From the NCBI GenBank assembly GCA_019459085.1, contig JAIBEW010000027.1, forward strand, positions 1-64,000: DNA of 64,000 nt, written 5' to 3'. Positions within the stretch are counted from its first letter, which is position 1; each line of letters starts with the position of its first letter. Source of the stretch: Kaistella sp. Its GTDB lineage: Bacteria; Bacteroidota; Bacteroidia; Flavobacteriales; Weeksellaceae. Below are positions 8,690 to 17,204 of this stretch, in pieces. Under the pieces are notes generated by a model. The model did no database searches. It was given only the letters and a program-made list of their open reading frames with translations, and was not told the origin of the DNA. A program made the position numbers and the translations under genes.

Positions 8690-9343
8690 TCAATCTGATT
8701 GGCATTCCACTACGACCCCCTGCAGAAACCCATCTCCGGAGATCATCAGAAGTTCCGTAAAGCCTTTTTTTGGCCGGAAGGTTTTGCTCAGAACCAAATC
8801 ACCGGAAGCGTTTGGAACGGGTAATGGATGCACCTGCCGTCTGAATTTTTTGGTTTTGAAATGGATCTGTACTTCGGTGATGGCAATCTTGGAAGTTCCG
8901 GCAGCGGAGAGCTGAAGGGAAATGCCGCAGTTCTGTCGCTCTGCTCCAAAAAGTCTCGGGAAATTTTCCGGCTTTTTCTGAAAACTGAAACTGCTGAAAA
9001 TTTCCCGGCCTGCCGCCGTCGCCATCCCGCCTGCCGCGGTTCGTTCTGATTTTGGGGCAGGATCTTCAGATTTCAGGGCAACCATAAGCTTTGCCACTCG
9101 GTAATAGAGTTGCCGGTCTTTGAGCCCGCTGCATTCCTCGGCAAGCGCCGTGCGCAGCGTCTTCCCATCAGTGGAAGCTTCCCCGAATTCACTGGGAAGG
9201 TGTGCTGAATTTTCCTGTGCAGCGGTTTTCGGGCCTTTTTTCTTCGCTGCCGCCTTCCGCACCACCTGCTTTCCGTTCATCTTATAAAATACGTAATCGC
9301 CCACCTTTCCGCTCAGTTTGAATATGGCTTTTACTTTTCCCAT
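8690..9343 (-). CDS. Conserved hypothetical Bacteroidota protein
   Basis: A 217-residue basic protein. The N-terminus (GKVKAIFKLSGKVGDYVFYKMNGKQVVRK) recalls a family common in Bacteroidota whose members start with a short beta segment, a GxxGDxxFY motif and a lysine-rich stretch, and have unknown function. The middle (residues 35-125) is alanine/lysine-rich and helical, and the C-terminal 80 residues are beta-rich. No signal peptide, membrane segment or catalytic motif is seen. The gene is markedly G+C-richer than the accessory block on its left and marks the start of the G+C-rich segment. Confidence 0.6.
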   Translation of the reverse strand: MGKVKAIFKLSGKVGDYVFYKMNGKQVVRKAAAKKKGPKTAAQENSAHLPSEFGEASTDGKTLRTALAEECSGLKDRQLYYRVAKLMVALKSEDPAPKSERTAAGGMATAAGREIFSSFSFQKKPENFPRLFGAERQNCGISLQLSAAGTSKIAITEVQIHFKTKKFRRQVHPLPVPNASGDLVLSKTFRPKKGFTELLMISGDGFLQGVVVECQSD

Positions 9344-9717
9344 AGCCGTGATTTTAAGAACGAATAATCATTCAAATGTATAAAAAAAAGGAAAATAATT
9401 GCAGATTTCAATGTAAATTTTTATATTTACAAAGCATTTACATTCAGCAGTTTACCTGCCTTTCTTTCTTCTTCGAAATGGCATTTTTCTCCCTGTTAAT
9501 TCTTTGCAATCGCCTTTTGAAAAACGGTTACTGGAGGTTGACCCATAATTGGCCCATAGTTGACCCATACATACTTCGGGTCAACTCCCAGGATACTTCT
9601 ACAGTACTTTCCCGTTAGAGCAGTCTTTCTGGGGGTCACGGTAGAATAATCATTTTTTTATCAAGAATTTCACCTGCTTTTTTCCGACGCGTGGCCATTT
9701 TTCTTACCTTCGTCTTT
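9344..9717. promoter_or_regulatory. Intergenic region with inverted repeat upstream of the MFS gene
   Basis: No gene is supported in this 370-bp gap. It contains a perfect 8-bp inverted repeat, GTTGACCC at 9559-9566 and GGGTCAAC at 9578-9585, plus a further direct copy of GTTGACCC at 9537-9544. Three half-sites in 50 bp, 130 bp upstream of a drug-efflux-type gene, look like an operator, although no regulator gene is adjacent. No promoter box was certain. Confidence 0.35.
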
Positions 9718-10968
9718 GTGAAAAAAAACCAAAAATCCGCGGCCATAGGCTTTATCTTCATCACCTTACTCATCGATATTACCGGGTGGGGCATTGTGAT
9801 TCCCGTGGTGCCCAAACTCATCCAGGAACTCATCCATAATTCCGACCTCAGTGTGGCTTCGCAGTACGGCGGGTGGCTCAGTTTTGTGTATGCCGCCATG
9901 CAGTTCGTCTTCGCCTCAGTACTGGGCGGACTCAGCGACAAGATCGGGCGCAGGCCCATTATCCTGTTCTCCCTTCTCGGGTTTTCCCTGAATTTCCTCC
10001 TCCAGGCGCTTGCGCCTACGATATTCTGGCTCTTTGTCGGACGCATCTTCTCCGGAATCACCGGGGCGAGCATTACCACGGCAAGTGCCTATATCGCCGA
10101 CATTTCTACCGATGAGGACCGTGCAAAGAATTTCGGCATGATCGGTGCCGCCTTTGGTCTCGGCTTTATCATCGGTCCTGTGATCGGTGGGGTACTGGGC
10201 CAGTATGGCGCGCGCGTCCCTTTTTATGCAGCCTCTGCGCTCTGCCTTGTGAATTTCCTCTACGGCTGGTTCATCCTCCCCGAAAGCCTCGACAAAGCCC
10301 ACCGCCGCCCCTTCAACTGGAAGCGCGCCAATCCCGTCGGCTCCCTGTTGCAGCTCCGAAAATACCCGCAGATCCTCGGACTCATCGCCGCACTCATCTT
10401 CGTCTACATTGCCGGCCACGCGGTACAGACGAACTGGACCTTCTTCACGATGTATAAATTCAAATGGACGGAAACGCTCGTCGGTATTTCCCTGGGCGTC
10501 TCGGGCTTTATGGCCGCGCTCGTGCAGGGCTACCTGATCCGCCTCATCCAGCCGAAGATCGGCAACGAGAAAAGCATCTTCTACGGACTCTTGCTCTACG
10601 CCCTCGGTATGGTCCTTTTTGCCTTTGCCACCGAAAGCTGGATGATGTTTGCCTTCCTGATCCCGTACGGACTGGGCGGCATCGCAGGTCCGGCGCTGCA
10701 GTCGGTGATCTCCGCCGAAGTCCCGAAGAACGAGCAGGGCGAACTCCAGGGCGCGCTCGCGAGTCTCATCAGCCTCACGGCCATCGTGGGCCCGCCGCTC
10801 ATGACGAACACCTTCTACTATTTCACCCACGACGATGCGCCCTTTAAATTCCCCGGCGCCCCCTTCTTCCTGGCTTTTATCCTCATGCTCATCAGCGCGG
10901 TGATGGTGTTTTTTGTGTTCCGGAAAAGGGAAGTGAGAAGTGCGAATTACGATGGCGGCAGGCAGTAG
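9718..10968 (+). CDS. MFS transporter, TetA-like drug exporter
   Basis: Twelve-segment major facilitator protein of the TCR/Tet type. The signature [11 protein letters not shown] lies in the loop between segments 2 and 3, and the proton-antiporter motif ([12 protein letters not shown]) lies in segment 5. The substrate is unknown; tetracycline or a related hydrophobic drug is only a family-level guess. An upstream ATG (9691) gives 425 residues, but family members begin nearer [12 protein letters not shown], which corresponds to the GTG at 9718. The last residues ([10 protein letters not shown]) are encoded by a short repeat found again at about 13690. Codon use is strongly G+C-rich compared with genes after 16 kb. 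Confidence 0.85.
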   Translation: MKKNQKSAAIGFIFITLLIDITGWGIVIPVVPKLIQELIHNSDLSVASQYGGWLSFVYAAMQFVFASVLGGLSDKIGRRPIILFSLLGFSLNFLLQALAPTIFWLFVGRIFSGITGASITTASAYIADISTDEDRAKNFGMIGAAFGLGFIIGPVIGGVLGQYGARVPFYAASALCLVNFLYGWFILPESLDKAHRRPFNWKRANPVGSLLQLRKYPQILGLIAALIFVYIAGHAVQTNWTFFTMYKFKWTETLVGISLGVSGFMAALVQGYLIRLIQPKIGNEKSIFYGLLLYALGMVLFAFATESWMMFAFLIPYGLGGIAGPALQSVISAEVPKNEQGELQGALASLISLTAIVGPPLMTNTFYYFTHDDAPFKFPGAPFFLAFILMLISAVMVFFVFRKREVRSANYDGGRQ

Positions 10969-11015
10969 GCTTTATGCTGTACGCTTTAAGCGATAGGCGA
11001 TAATCCCGCACCGCC

Positions 11016-11047
11016 ATTGCGAGAAGGCGGAACGCCGACGAAGCAAT
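11016..11047. repeat. REP-like hairpin element in the MFS/ATPase gap
   Basis: ATTGC at 11016-11020 pairs with GCAAT at 11043-11047, and GGCG (11026-11029) pairs with CGCC (11033-11036) inside. The ATTGCGAG...GAAGCAATC layout is a dispersed intergenic element type seen in many Bacteroidota genomes; another copy lies at 25102-25126. The rest of 10969-11170 is low-complexity, with a 14-bp direct repeat (ACCCCGAATCCCGC) near 11094-11122. Confidence 0.6.
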
Positions 11048-11170
11048 CCAACTCATCACCACATTACCACATCACCACATCCCTCGCACCTCGTACCCCG
11101 AATCCCGCACCCCGAATCCCGCAACTCTCCCCCAATTTCCTTATCTTTATCCTCCTTAACCACCTACGTC

Positions 11171-13678
11171 ATGGATTACCGCATTCCCGGACATCTGCAC
11201 GGCCTTACGGAGGCTGAAGTCAGCGCATCAAGAACCCAATTCGGCGAGAACAGAATGGAGCAGGAGAGCCGCCGAACCTGGATTACCCTTCTTCTCGACA
11301 TCCTTAAAGAACCGATGCTCATTCTGCTCATCGTGATCACCCTGATTTACCTGGCGGTAGGCGATTACAGCGAGGCGGCCTTTATGTTCACGGCAATTGT
11401 GGCGGTCTCGGGGATTTCTTTCTATCAGGACAGCCGCAGCCGCAAAGCTTTGGAGGAACTGGAAAAACTCAATGAACCTTTAAGCCGCGTCCTGCGCGCC
11501 GGACAGGTACAGGATATTCCTACCCACGAACTCGTGGTCGGGGATCTCTGTATTACCGAAGAGGGAAAGATGATCAACGCCGATGGGATCATCCTTCACA
11601 GCAATGATTTCTCAGTTAACGAATCTTCCCTGACGGGGGAAAGCTTCTCGGTCTTCAAGGACAAAAGTTCCGACGACGCTTCTGTGTTCAGCGGCACGCT
11701 GACGGTTTCGGGTCTGGCGGTGTTTGAAGTGCAGAAAACCGGAAAGGAAACGCGGCTCGGCAAAATAGGAACCTCACTCCGGAACCTGAAGGAAGAAAAG
11801 TCACCGCTCCAGCTTCAGATTCAGCGCTTTGTGCGGAATATGGCCCTCATCGGCATCGTGGTCTTTCTGCTCGTATGCATCTTCAAATATATACAGACCA
11901 GAGACCTTATCGAAAGCCTGCTGAATGGATTAACCCTCGCCATGTCGATCCTGCCGGAAGAGATACCGGTCGCGTTTACAACGTTTATGGCCTTAGGCGC
12001 CTGGAAGCTTATGCGGGAGGGCATCATCATCAAGAAAAGCTCCGTCGTTGAAACACTTGGGAGTACAACAGTCATCTGCACCGACAAAACCGGCACGATC
12101 ACCGAAAACTCCATGAAACTGAATGTGGTCTATGACTTTCAATCCGATACTGTCTTTCAGGAAAATGACTTTGCCGACCCCAGGCTTTCCGAACTCCTGA
12201 CCTACGCGATGTGGGCAAGCGAACCCGTGCCTTTCGATCCGATGGAGAAAACCCTTCATGCCACTTACTCCAAGACGCAGTCAAAGGATTTGAGGAAACA
12301 GTACATGATGGTGCACGAATACCCGCTGGAAGGGAAACCGCCCATGATGACCCATCTTTTTGAAAACGAAAAGAAAGAACGCATTATTGCTGTGAAAGGC
12401 GCTCCGGAAGCCATCCTGAACGTTTCAACACTCGACGCAACTCAGAAAGAAGTCCTTAAAAAAAGGGTAACCGACTTCGGGAAGGAGGGCTACCGCGTGC
12501 TGGGTGTTGGAAAAACCACCTTTGAAGGCAACGACTTCCCGGAAAAGCAGCAGGACTTCCGCTTTGATTTTCTCGGCTTCGTCGTTTTTTATGATCCTCC
12601 CAAAGCGGGCATCGAAGAAGTGTTTAGACAGATCCGTGAAGCGGCGATTAAAGTAAAAGTCATTACGGGCGACAATGCGGAAACCACAAAAACCATTGCT
12701 GCAAAAGCGGGCATTATGAACGCTGATGAAGCCATAGGCGGAACTGAAATTGCACTCCTCAGTGAAAAGGAGCTGCAGAAAGTCTCTGTTGAAAAGACCC
12801 TGTTTACGAGAATGTTCCCGGAAGCAAAACTTGCAGTCATCAATGCCCTGAAAAAGAATGGGGAAGTGGTGGCCATGCTCGGCGATGGTGTAAACGACGG
12901 TCCTGCCCTGAAAGCCTCACACATTGGCGTCGCCATGGGAAAAAAAGGAACCGAAATGGCAAAGGCCGCTGCTGCAGTCGTCTTGACCAACGATGATCTC
13001 GGAAACCTTGTCACCGCCATTGCTTCCGGCCGCAGGATTTACACGAATATCAAAAAAGCGGTGCAGTATATTATTTCGATTCATATACCCATTATCCTCA
13101 CGGTCTCGCTGCCGCTCTTTCTGGGCTGGGCATTCCCGCAGATCTTTACGCCGCTGCATGTGATCTTCCTCGAGCTCGTGATGGGCCCTACGTGTTCCAT
13201 CGTCTATGAAAACGAACCTATGGAACGGAATACGATGCAGAAAAAGCCCCGCCCGATGACGGAGACTTTCCTGAATTTCAAAGAACTGGGCATTAGCATT
13301 GTTCAGGGGCTCATAATCACTGCAGGCGTACTTTTCGTCTATCAGCTCACCTACCGAAGCGGTGGAGACGAGGAAACGGTGCGTTCGATGGTCTTTACCA
13401 CCCTGATCTTCGCCAACATCTTCCTGAGTCTGGCCAACCGCTCATTCTATTACACGACCCTTGAAACATTCCGGAATAAGAACAACTTGTTGGTATACAT
13501 CACCGGCATCACGTTATTTCTGCTCATGCTGATGCTGTACTTCAGGCCTGTCGCTTCTTTTTTCATGATGAATGCCCTGAGTTTAGAGCAGATGCTGACG
13601 GCTTTATCTGCAGCAGTGCTCTCCGTATTCTGGTTTGATGGATATAAACTGGTGAGAAGAGCAGGAAGGGAGAATTGA
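11171..13678 (+). CDS. P-type cation-transporting ATPase (Ca2+-ATPase-like)
   Basis: An 835-residue P-type ATPase. The actuator motif TGES is at 155-158, the membrane-4 motif PEEIP at 262-266 and the phosphorylated Asp305 in ICTDKTGT. The KGAPEAI nucleotide-binding motif and the hinge MLGDGVNDGPAL follow. There are about ten membrane segments, the last six after residue 640. The general layout (N-terminal GLTEAEV cation-ATPase domain, no heavy-metal domain) is that of Ca2+/Mn2+-type pumps, but PEEIP differs from the SERCA-type PEGLP, so the ion is uncertain. It follows the MFS gene and shares its high G+C content. Confidence 0.85.
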   Translation: MDYRIPGHLHGLTEAEVSASRTQFGENRMEQESRRTWITLLLDILKEPMLILLIVITLIYLAVGDYSEAAFMFTAIVAVSGISFYQDSRSRKALEELEKLNEPLSRVLRAGQVQDIPTHELVVGDLCITEEGKMINADGIILHSNDFSVNESSLTGESFSVFKDKSSDDASVFSGTLTVSGLAVFEVQKTGKETRLGKIGTSLRNLKEEKSPLQLQIQRFVRNMALIGIVVFLLVCIFKYIQTRDLIESLLNGLTLAMSILPEEIPVAFTTFMALGAWKLMREGIIIKKSSVVETLGSTTVICTDKTGTITENSMKLNVVYDFQSDTVFQENDFADPRLSELLTYAMWASEPVPFDPMEKTLHATYSKTQSKDLRKQYMMVHEYPLEGKPPMMTHLFENEKKERIIAVKGAPEAILNVSTLDATQKEVLKKRVTDFGKEGYRVLGVGKTTFEGNDFPEKQQDFRFDFLGFVVFYDPPKAGIEEVFRQIREAAIKVKVITGDNAETTKTIAAKAGIMNADEAIGGTEIALLSEKELQKVSVEKTLFTRMFPEAKLAVINALKKNGEVVAMLGDGVNDGPALKASHIGVAMGKKGTEMAKAAAAVVLTNDDLGNLVTAIASGRRIYTNIKKAVQYIISIHIPIILTVSLPLFLGWAFPQIFTPLHVIFLELVMGPTCSIVYENEPMERNTMQKKPRPMTETFLNFKELGISIVQGLIITAGVLFVYQLTYRSGGDEETVRSMVFTTLIFANIFLSLANRSFYYTTLETFRNKNNLLVYITGITLFLLMLMLYFRPVASFFMMNALSLEQMLTALSAAVLSVFWFDGYKLVRRAGREN

Positions 13679-13781
13679 GAAATTAGAAGTTAGAAGTGCG
13701 AAATACGAGGGATGGAAGCTGGGTAATGGAAGCGGGAAGTTGTAAGTTTTGGGGAGAGTTGGTGTTATTCATGAAGAATTA

Positions 13782-13825
13782 GTGACATTAGTGTTTTAGA
13801 TGCTTTTTTTAAACACAAATGTCAC
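13782..13825. repeat. Long inverted repeat in the ATPase/tatA gap
   Basis: Arms 13782-13796 and 13811-13825 are complementary at 14 of 15 positions around a 14-bp loop containing a T7 run. It could terminate the ATPase transcript, although the T run is inside the loop, so a dispersed repeat is equally likely. The rest of the 302-bp gap has two copies of an ACTCATAATTCAT motif (about 13890-13922), the AGAAGTGCGAA repeat near 13692 and, at 13969-13976, a TAATATTG box 4 nt before the tatA start. Confidence 0.5.
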
Positions 13826-13980
13826 AAAATCTGCCGCAAATGCTACAATCGCTAACAGCACATCAACTCATTATCTAATCCTCCCATTAACTCATAATTC
13901 ATAACTAATAACTCATAATTCATCAACACATTATCAAATTAACCCATTCTCAAATTAAAATTCTTTTGTAATATTGCAGT

Positions 13981-14304
13981 ATGGAATTAAGTATAGGCGA
14001 AATGCTTTTGGTTGCCGTGGCAATTGTTGTGCTCTTCGGACCCGATAAACTGCCGCAGATTGCCCGCGACATGGGGCAGGGCATCCGCAAGATGCGCGGT
14101 GCCATGGAAGATGTAAAAACCGAAATCCTGAAGGAGACCGACAACCCACTCTCTGAAATCAAGAAGGAGATCGAAAAGGTGAAACAGTCGGCGATGGATT
14201 TTCAGGCAGAGGATGCCGCCCGGAAAAATACTGCTGTGGAACCGGTAACCCCTAAGATCAACCTCGCAGAAAACGAGGAACACGAAGGACCTGTAACCCG
14301 CTGA
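13981..14304 (+). CDS. tatA: Sec-independent translocase subunit, TatA/TatB family
   Basis: A 107-residue protein with an N-terminal membrane helix (residues about 3-20), the FGPDKLP hinge, and an amphipathic helix (RDMGQGIRKMRGAMEDVKTEI). A charged tail follows. This is the architecture of TatA/TatB pore and receptor subunits that move folded twin-arginine proteins across the inner membrane. The long tail and FGPDKLP leave TatA versus TatB unresolved. No tatC is in the window. It runs into the PAP2 gene after 5 bp. Start ATG 13981 lies 4 nt past a TAATATTG box. Confidence 0.85.
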   Translation: MELSIGEMLLVAVAIVVLFGPDKLPQIARDMGQGIRKMRGAMEDVKTEILKETDNPLSEIKKEIEKVKQSAMDFQAEDAARKNTAVEPVTPKINLAENEEHEGPVTR

Positions 14305-14309
14305 ATATA

Positions 14310-14876
14310 ATGGAGGAAATCATTCAGGCAGACCAACAGGCATTTCTCTTTCTCAACAAACTGGGAAGTGAAGCTTTTGATCCGTTCTGGATCCTCATGT
14401 CGGGAAAGTGGTTCTGGATTCCGCTCTACGTCATATTCCTCTACCTTCTGATCAGGAAATTCAAACCAAAATCCATCATATTCATCCTTATTTTTATTGC
14501 CATTGGGATTACGGTCTCGGATCAGCTTGCCGGAGTCTTCAAGTACGGGATAGCCAGGCTCAGACCCTGCCACGATCCTGCACTGGAGCATCTGATGCGC
14601 GAGGTACACTGCGGCGGATCTTTCGGTTTTTATTCTTCGCACGCCTCGAATACCTTTTTTATTGCCAGTTTTCTCACTTTTCTCTTTAACGGAAAATACC
14701 GCTGGCTTCCGTACTTCCTATTTGTCTGGGCGGCGGTGGTAGCCTACAGCCGGATTTATCTGGGAGTGCATTTCCCGCTCGATGTTTTAATGGGAGCAGC
14801 CATGGGCTTCCTTCTGGGCGGTCTTTTCTCGAATCTTACGCTGAAAGTCATTAACAAGCAAAATAAAACGTTATGA
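14310..14876 (+). CDS. PAP2-family membrane phosphatase
   Basis: A 188-residue membrane protein with five or six hydrophobic segments. All three PAP2 catalytic motifs are visible: KYGIARLRP, the SSHASNT variant of PSGH, and SRIYLGVHFPLD with the catalytic His and Asp. Members dephosphorylate lipid phosphates at the membrane, such as phosphatidic acid, phosphatidylglycerophosphate or undecaprenyl pyrophosphate; the substrate cannot be told here. It overlaps the following TPR gene by 4 bp (ATGA type) and starts 5 bp after tatA, so the three form an operon. Confidence 0.9.
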   Translation: MEEIIQADQQAFLFLNKLGSEAFDPFWILMSGKWFWIPLYVIFLYLLIRKFKPKSIIFILIFIAIGITVSDQLAGVFKYGIARLRPCHDPALEHLMREVHCGGSFGFYSSHASNTFFIASFLTFLFNGKYRWLPYFLFVWAAVVAYSRIYLGVHFPLDVLMGAAMGFLLGGLFSNLTLKVINKQNKTL

Positions 14877-15691
14877 AAAAGCAACTCTATCTTCTTTCTT
14901 TTATGTTTTTGTATGCAGCAGGAAATGCCCAGGATCAGGTGAAAACCGCAGAGGAATGTTTTAAAAAAGGGGACTTCAAATGTGCCGAGATGCAGTACAA
15001 AGCCCTCGCCGAAAAAGAACAGATCCAGAAATTCAAATCAAATTATTACAACAGCCTCGGTACAGCACAGCGACGGCTCGGGAAAACTTCTCTGGCGTTT
15101 AAATCGTATGAGCAGGCATTGATTTTCGATCCCGCATCGGTGACCTCATACCTCAACCTCGGCGCCCTGCATGCCCAGAAAGGGAGCAAGGGCAAAGCGT
15201 TGGAATATCTGAACAAAGGGCTTCAGCTGGATGCCGAAAATTCGGACCTTTATCTGACGCGCTCCAAAGTATATGAAGACCAGGGCAACAAAGATCTGGC
15301 GGAAAAAGATCTGAATACGATTCTGACGTTTGCACCGGAAAACATCTTCGCCCGAACGAATCTTGCTAATCTCAAAAAGAAAAAAGGTGACCTGGAAGGT
15401 TCTCTGAAAGATTTCAATCAGCTGATTTCTGAGAAACCCGAATCTCTGCTCTACAACAGCCGCGCTGATGTGTATTTGAAACTGAAAAAAAACAAAGAAG
15501 CACTCGCTGACGTAAACAAGGCCATCGCACTGGATGCGAAATTTTCTCATGCGTATGTCACGAAAGCCCTCATTCTGTTCGATATGGGTAAAAAGGATCA
15601 TGAAGCCTGCGCAAATCTGGACAAAGCTGTAGCAGTGGGTTTTGAAAAAGGTCAGCTTACGGAACTCTACAAAAAATGTGAGCCGAAATAA
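14873..15691 (+). CDS. Secreted tetratricopeptide-repeat protein
   Basis: A 272-residue protein with an N-terminal signal peptide (residues 1-19, cut near GNAQ). About six TPR units follow through residue 255, visible as repeated 34-residue helices with conserved alanine/glycine and proline positions (LGTAQRRLGKTSLAFKSYEQ, LGALHAQKGSKGKALEYLNK, RSKVYEDQGNKDLAEKDLNT). Such proteins scaffold periplasmic or envelope complexes; no partner is indicated. It is translationally coupled to the PAP2 gene and ends 4 bp from the convergent rlmH. Confidence 0.85.
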   Translation: MKKQLYLLSFMFLYAAGNAQDQVKTAEECFKKGDFKCAEMQYKALAEKEQIQKFKSNYYNSLGTAQRRLGKTSLAFKSYEQALIFDPASVTSYLNLGALHAQKGSKGKALEYLNKGLQLDAENSDLYLTRSKVYEDQGNKDLAEKDLNTILTFAPENIFARTNLANLKKKKGDLEGSLKDFNQLISEKPESLLYNSRADVYLKLKKNKEALADVNKAIALDAKFSHAYVTKALILFDMGKKDHEACANLDKAVAVGFEKGQLTELYKKCEPK

Positions 15692-15695
15692 CTCA

Positions 15696-16169
15696 TCAGT
15701 CGTTGTGATAGGGTTTCCCCTGTAAAATCTGGTCGGCGCGGTAAACCTGTTCTGTAAAAAAGAGTCTGATCATCTGGTGGGTAAAAGTCATTTTGGAGAG
15801 CGACATCTTTTCATTTGCCCTTTCGTAAATCTCTTCAGAAAAACCATAGGCGCCGCCGATAAAAAATGCTACTTTTTTTACGGATGAATTCATCCAGTGC
15901 TCTATTTTTCCTGCGAATTCGCGGCTGGTGTACTGTTTGCCCTTTTCGTCGAGAAGAACGATAAGATCAGAATTCTCGCAGGTCTGCAGGAGGAGTTTGC
16001 CTTCTTCTTTTTTCAGCAGTTCAGGAGAGAGGTTTTTCGCTTGCTTGACGTCAGGAATTTCAGTGATCTCGAAGTTCCAGTGTTTCGGCAGACGGCTGCG
16101 GTAATAGCTGACCCGCTGTGAGATTTCTTTATCATCCGTTTTTCCGATGCACACCAAATTGATTCTCAT
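15696..16169 (-). CDS. rlmH: 23S rRNA (pseudouridine1915-N3)-methyltransferase RlmH
   Basis: A 157-residue SPOUT-class methyltransferase that methylates pseudouridine 1915 in helix 69 of 23S rRNA in assembled ribosomes, using SAM. The family-length protein starts MRINLVCIGKT and has the knot region motifs LIVLLDEKGKQYTSREFA and FFIGGAYGFSEEI. It also has the invariant C-terminus HQMIRLFFTEQVYRA with the terminal GKPYHND. Usually it acts as a homodimer. Its start is only 30 bp from the divergent yihY gene. Confidence 0.95.
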   Translation of the reverse strand: MRINLVCIGKTDDKEISQRVSYYRSRLPKHWNFEITEIPDVKQAKNLSPELLKKEEGKLLLQTCENSDLIVLLDEKGKQYTSREFAGKIEHWMNSSVKKVAFFIGGAYGFSEEIYERANEKMSLSKMTFTHQMIRLFFTEQVYRADQILQGKPYHND

Positions 16170-16173
16170 TTCT

Positions 16174-16181
16174 TATCTTTG
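16174..16181 (+). promoter_or_regulatory. TAnnTTTG promoter box for yihY
   Basis: TATCTTTG matches the Bacteroidota -7 consensus exactly and lies 18 nt before the ATG of the YihY-family gene, in the 30-bp divergent gap with rlmH. A correctly spaced -33 TTTG is not evident. Confidence 0.65.
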
Positions 16182-16199
16182 TTCTGCAAATATAGATGA

Positions 16200-17201
16200 A
16201 TGGCGATAAAGACCCCTCAGTTCCTCCTGAAAATTCACGCGTACCTCGATCAGATTCATATTCCCGTTCTCGGTATCTCTCTCTGGGAGATGTTCGAAAT
16301 TTACGGACAGGGCGTATTCAGGATGCAGATCGGCCGAATGGCCGCAAGTATTTCATGGAGCTTTTTTCTGAGTCTGTTCCCTTTTATTCTTTTCCTGCTG
16401 TCGTTGCTGCCCTACCTGCCACATTATGACGAACTTCAGGTGTATATCTTTGATGTGCTCATGGGAAATATCTTTCCGTCACACATCCAGAAAGATGTTT
16501 CGAGCTATATCCAGACTTCCATCATTCCGAACATCAGCAATATCAGCACCCTTACGATTCTTTTCGCACTGATTGTCGCAACGGACGGAACCCATTCCCT
16601 GATCAACGGGTTTAATCTGAATACCGACTTAAAAAGAGGTACCATAAAGGAGTATTTTGTCGCTTTTCTGATCACTATTGCCTTTATAGCCTTAATTATT
16701 GGCTCTTTACTTGGGGTGTATTACAGCGAGGTGGTGCTGAAACTTTTTAAGCCGCCGGCAAATATATCTTGGTTTGTTAAAAACCTCACGAGCATCATCA
16801 GTTTTATTTCCTTTCCAATTTTCTATTTTCTCCTGCTATCATTGTTTTACTGGGTAGGATGTCTGAAAATTACGTCATGGAAACAGTCTTTTCCCGGTGC
16901 TATTCTCACTACGATACTATTTGTACTGCTGACGTACATCTTCGCGATATATGTGCGGAATTTTGCCCGCTATAACGTGCTTTACGGATCCATTGGATCC
17001 ATCATGCTTTTGATGGTTTGGGTAAACATAAATATTATTCTCATCCTTTTAGGGAATGAACTGAATATAGCCATTAAAAAAGTACGCGTAGATAAGATTA
17101 TCGCTGATGAAATCAGGGCAAACATCCGCAATTTTAAACCCGATTTAGTAGAGGAACCCGAAAATACCGACGATTCCCACACCATTACAGTGGAGCGCTA
17201 A
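16200..17201 (+). CDS. YihY/BrkB-family inner-membrane protein
   Basis: A 333-residue polytopic protein with about six membrane segments (first near residues 48-70, last near 270-292) and a charged C-terminal tail. Family landmarks are FYGQG-like FEIYGQGVFRMQIGRMAA, the SISWSFFLSLFPF first segment, a conserved LINGFN region and the YGSIGSIMLLMVWVN segment near the end. The family was once called RNase BN by mistake; its transport role is unknown. The ATG at 16200 was kept because the ATG 4 nt earlier is out of frame. It converges with nhaA, leaving 3 bp. Confidence 0.9.
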   Translation: MAIKTPQFLLKIHAYLDQIHIPVLGISLWEMFEIYGQGVFRMQIGRMAASISWSFFLSLFPFILFLLSLLPYLPHYDELQVYIFDVLMGNIFPSHIQKDVSSYIQTSIIPNISNISTLTILFALIVATDGTHSLINGFNLNTDLKRGTIKEYFVAFLITIAFIALIIGSLLGVYYSEVVLKLFKPPANISWFVKNLTSIISFISFPIFYFLLLSLFYWVGCLKITSWKQSFPGAILTTILFVLLTYIFAIYVRNFARYNVLYGSIGSIMLLMVWVNINIILILLGNELNIAIKKVRVDKIIADEIRANIRNFKPDLVEEPENTDDSHTITVER

Positions 17202-17204
17202 ATT

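Noticed and set aside
9376-9618. An 80-codon plus-strand frame before the exporter
   Set aside because: Composition is not protein-like, and the inverted repeats fit a regulatory region better.
9916-10830. A 304-codon open frame antisense to the exporter gene
   Set aside because: It is an Arg/Glu/Asp-rich shadow caused by high G+C codon bias of the plus-strand gene and shows no family resemblance.
11094-11122. Tandem ACCCCGAATCCCGC units considered as a CRISPR or satellite array
   Set aside because: There are only two copies without spacers, so this is low-complexity intergenic DNA.
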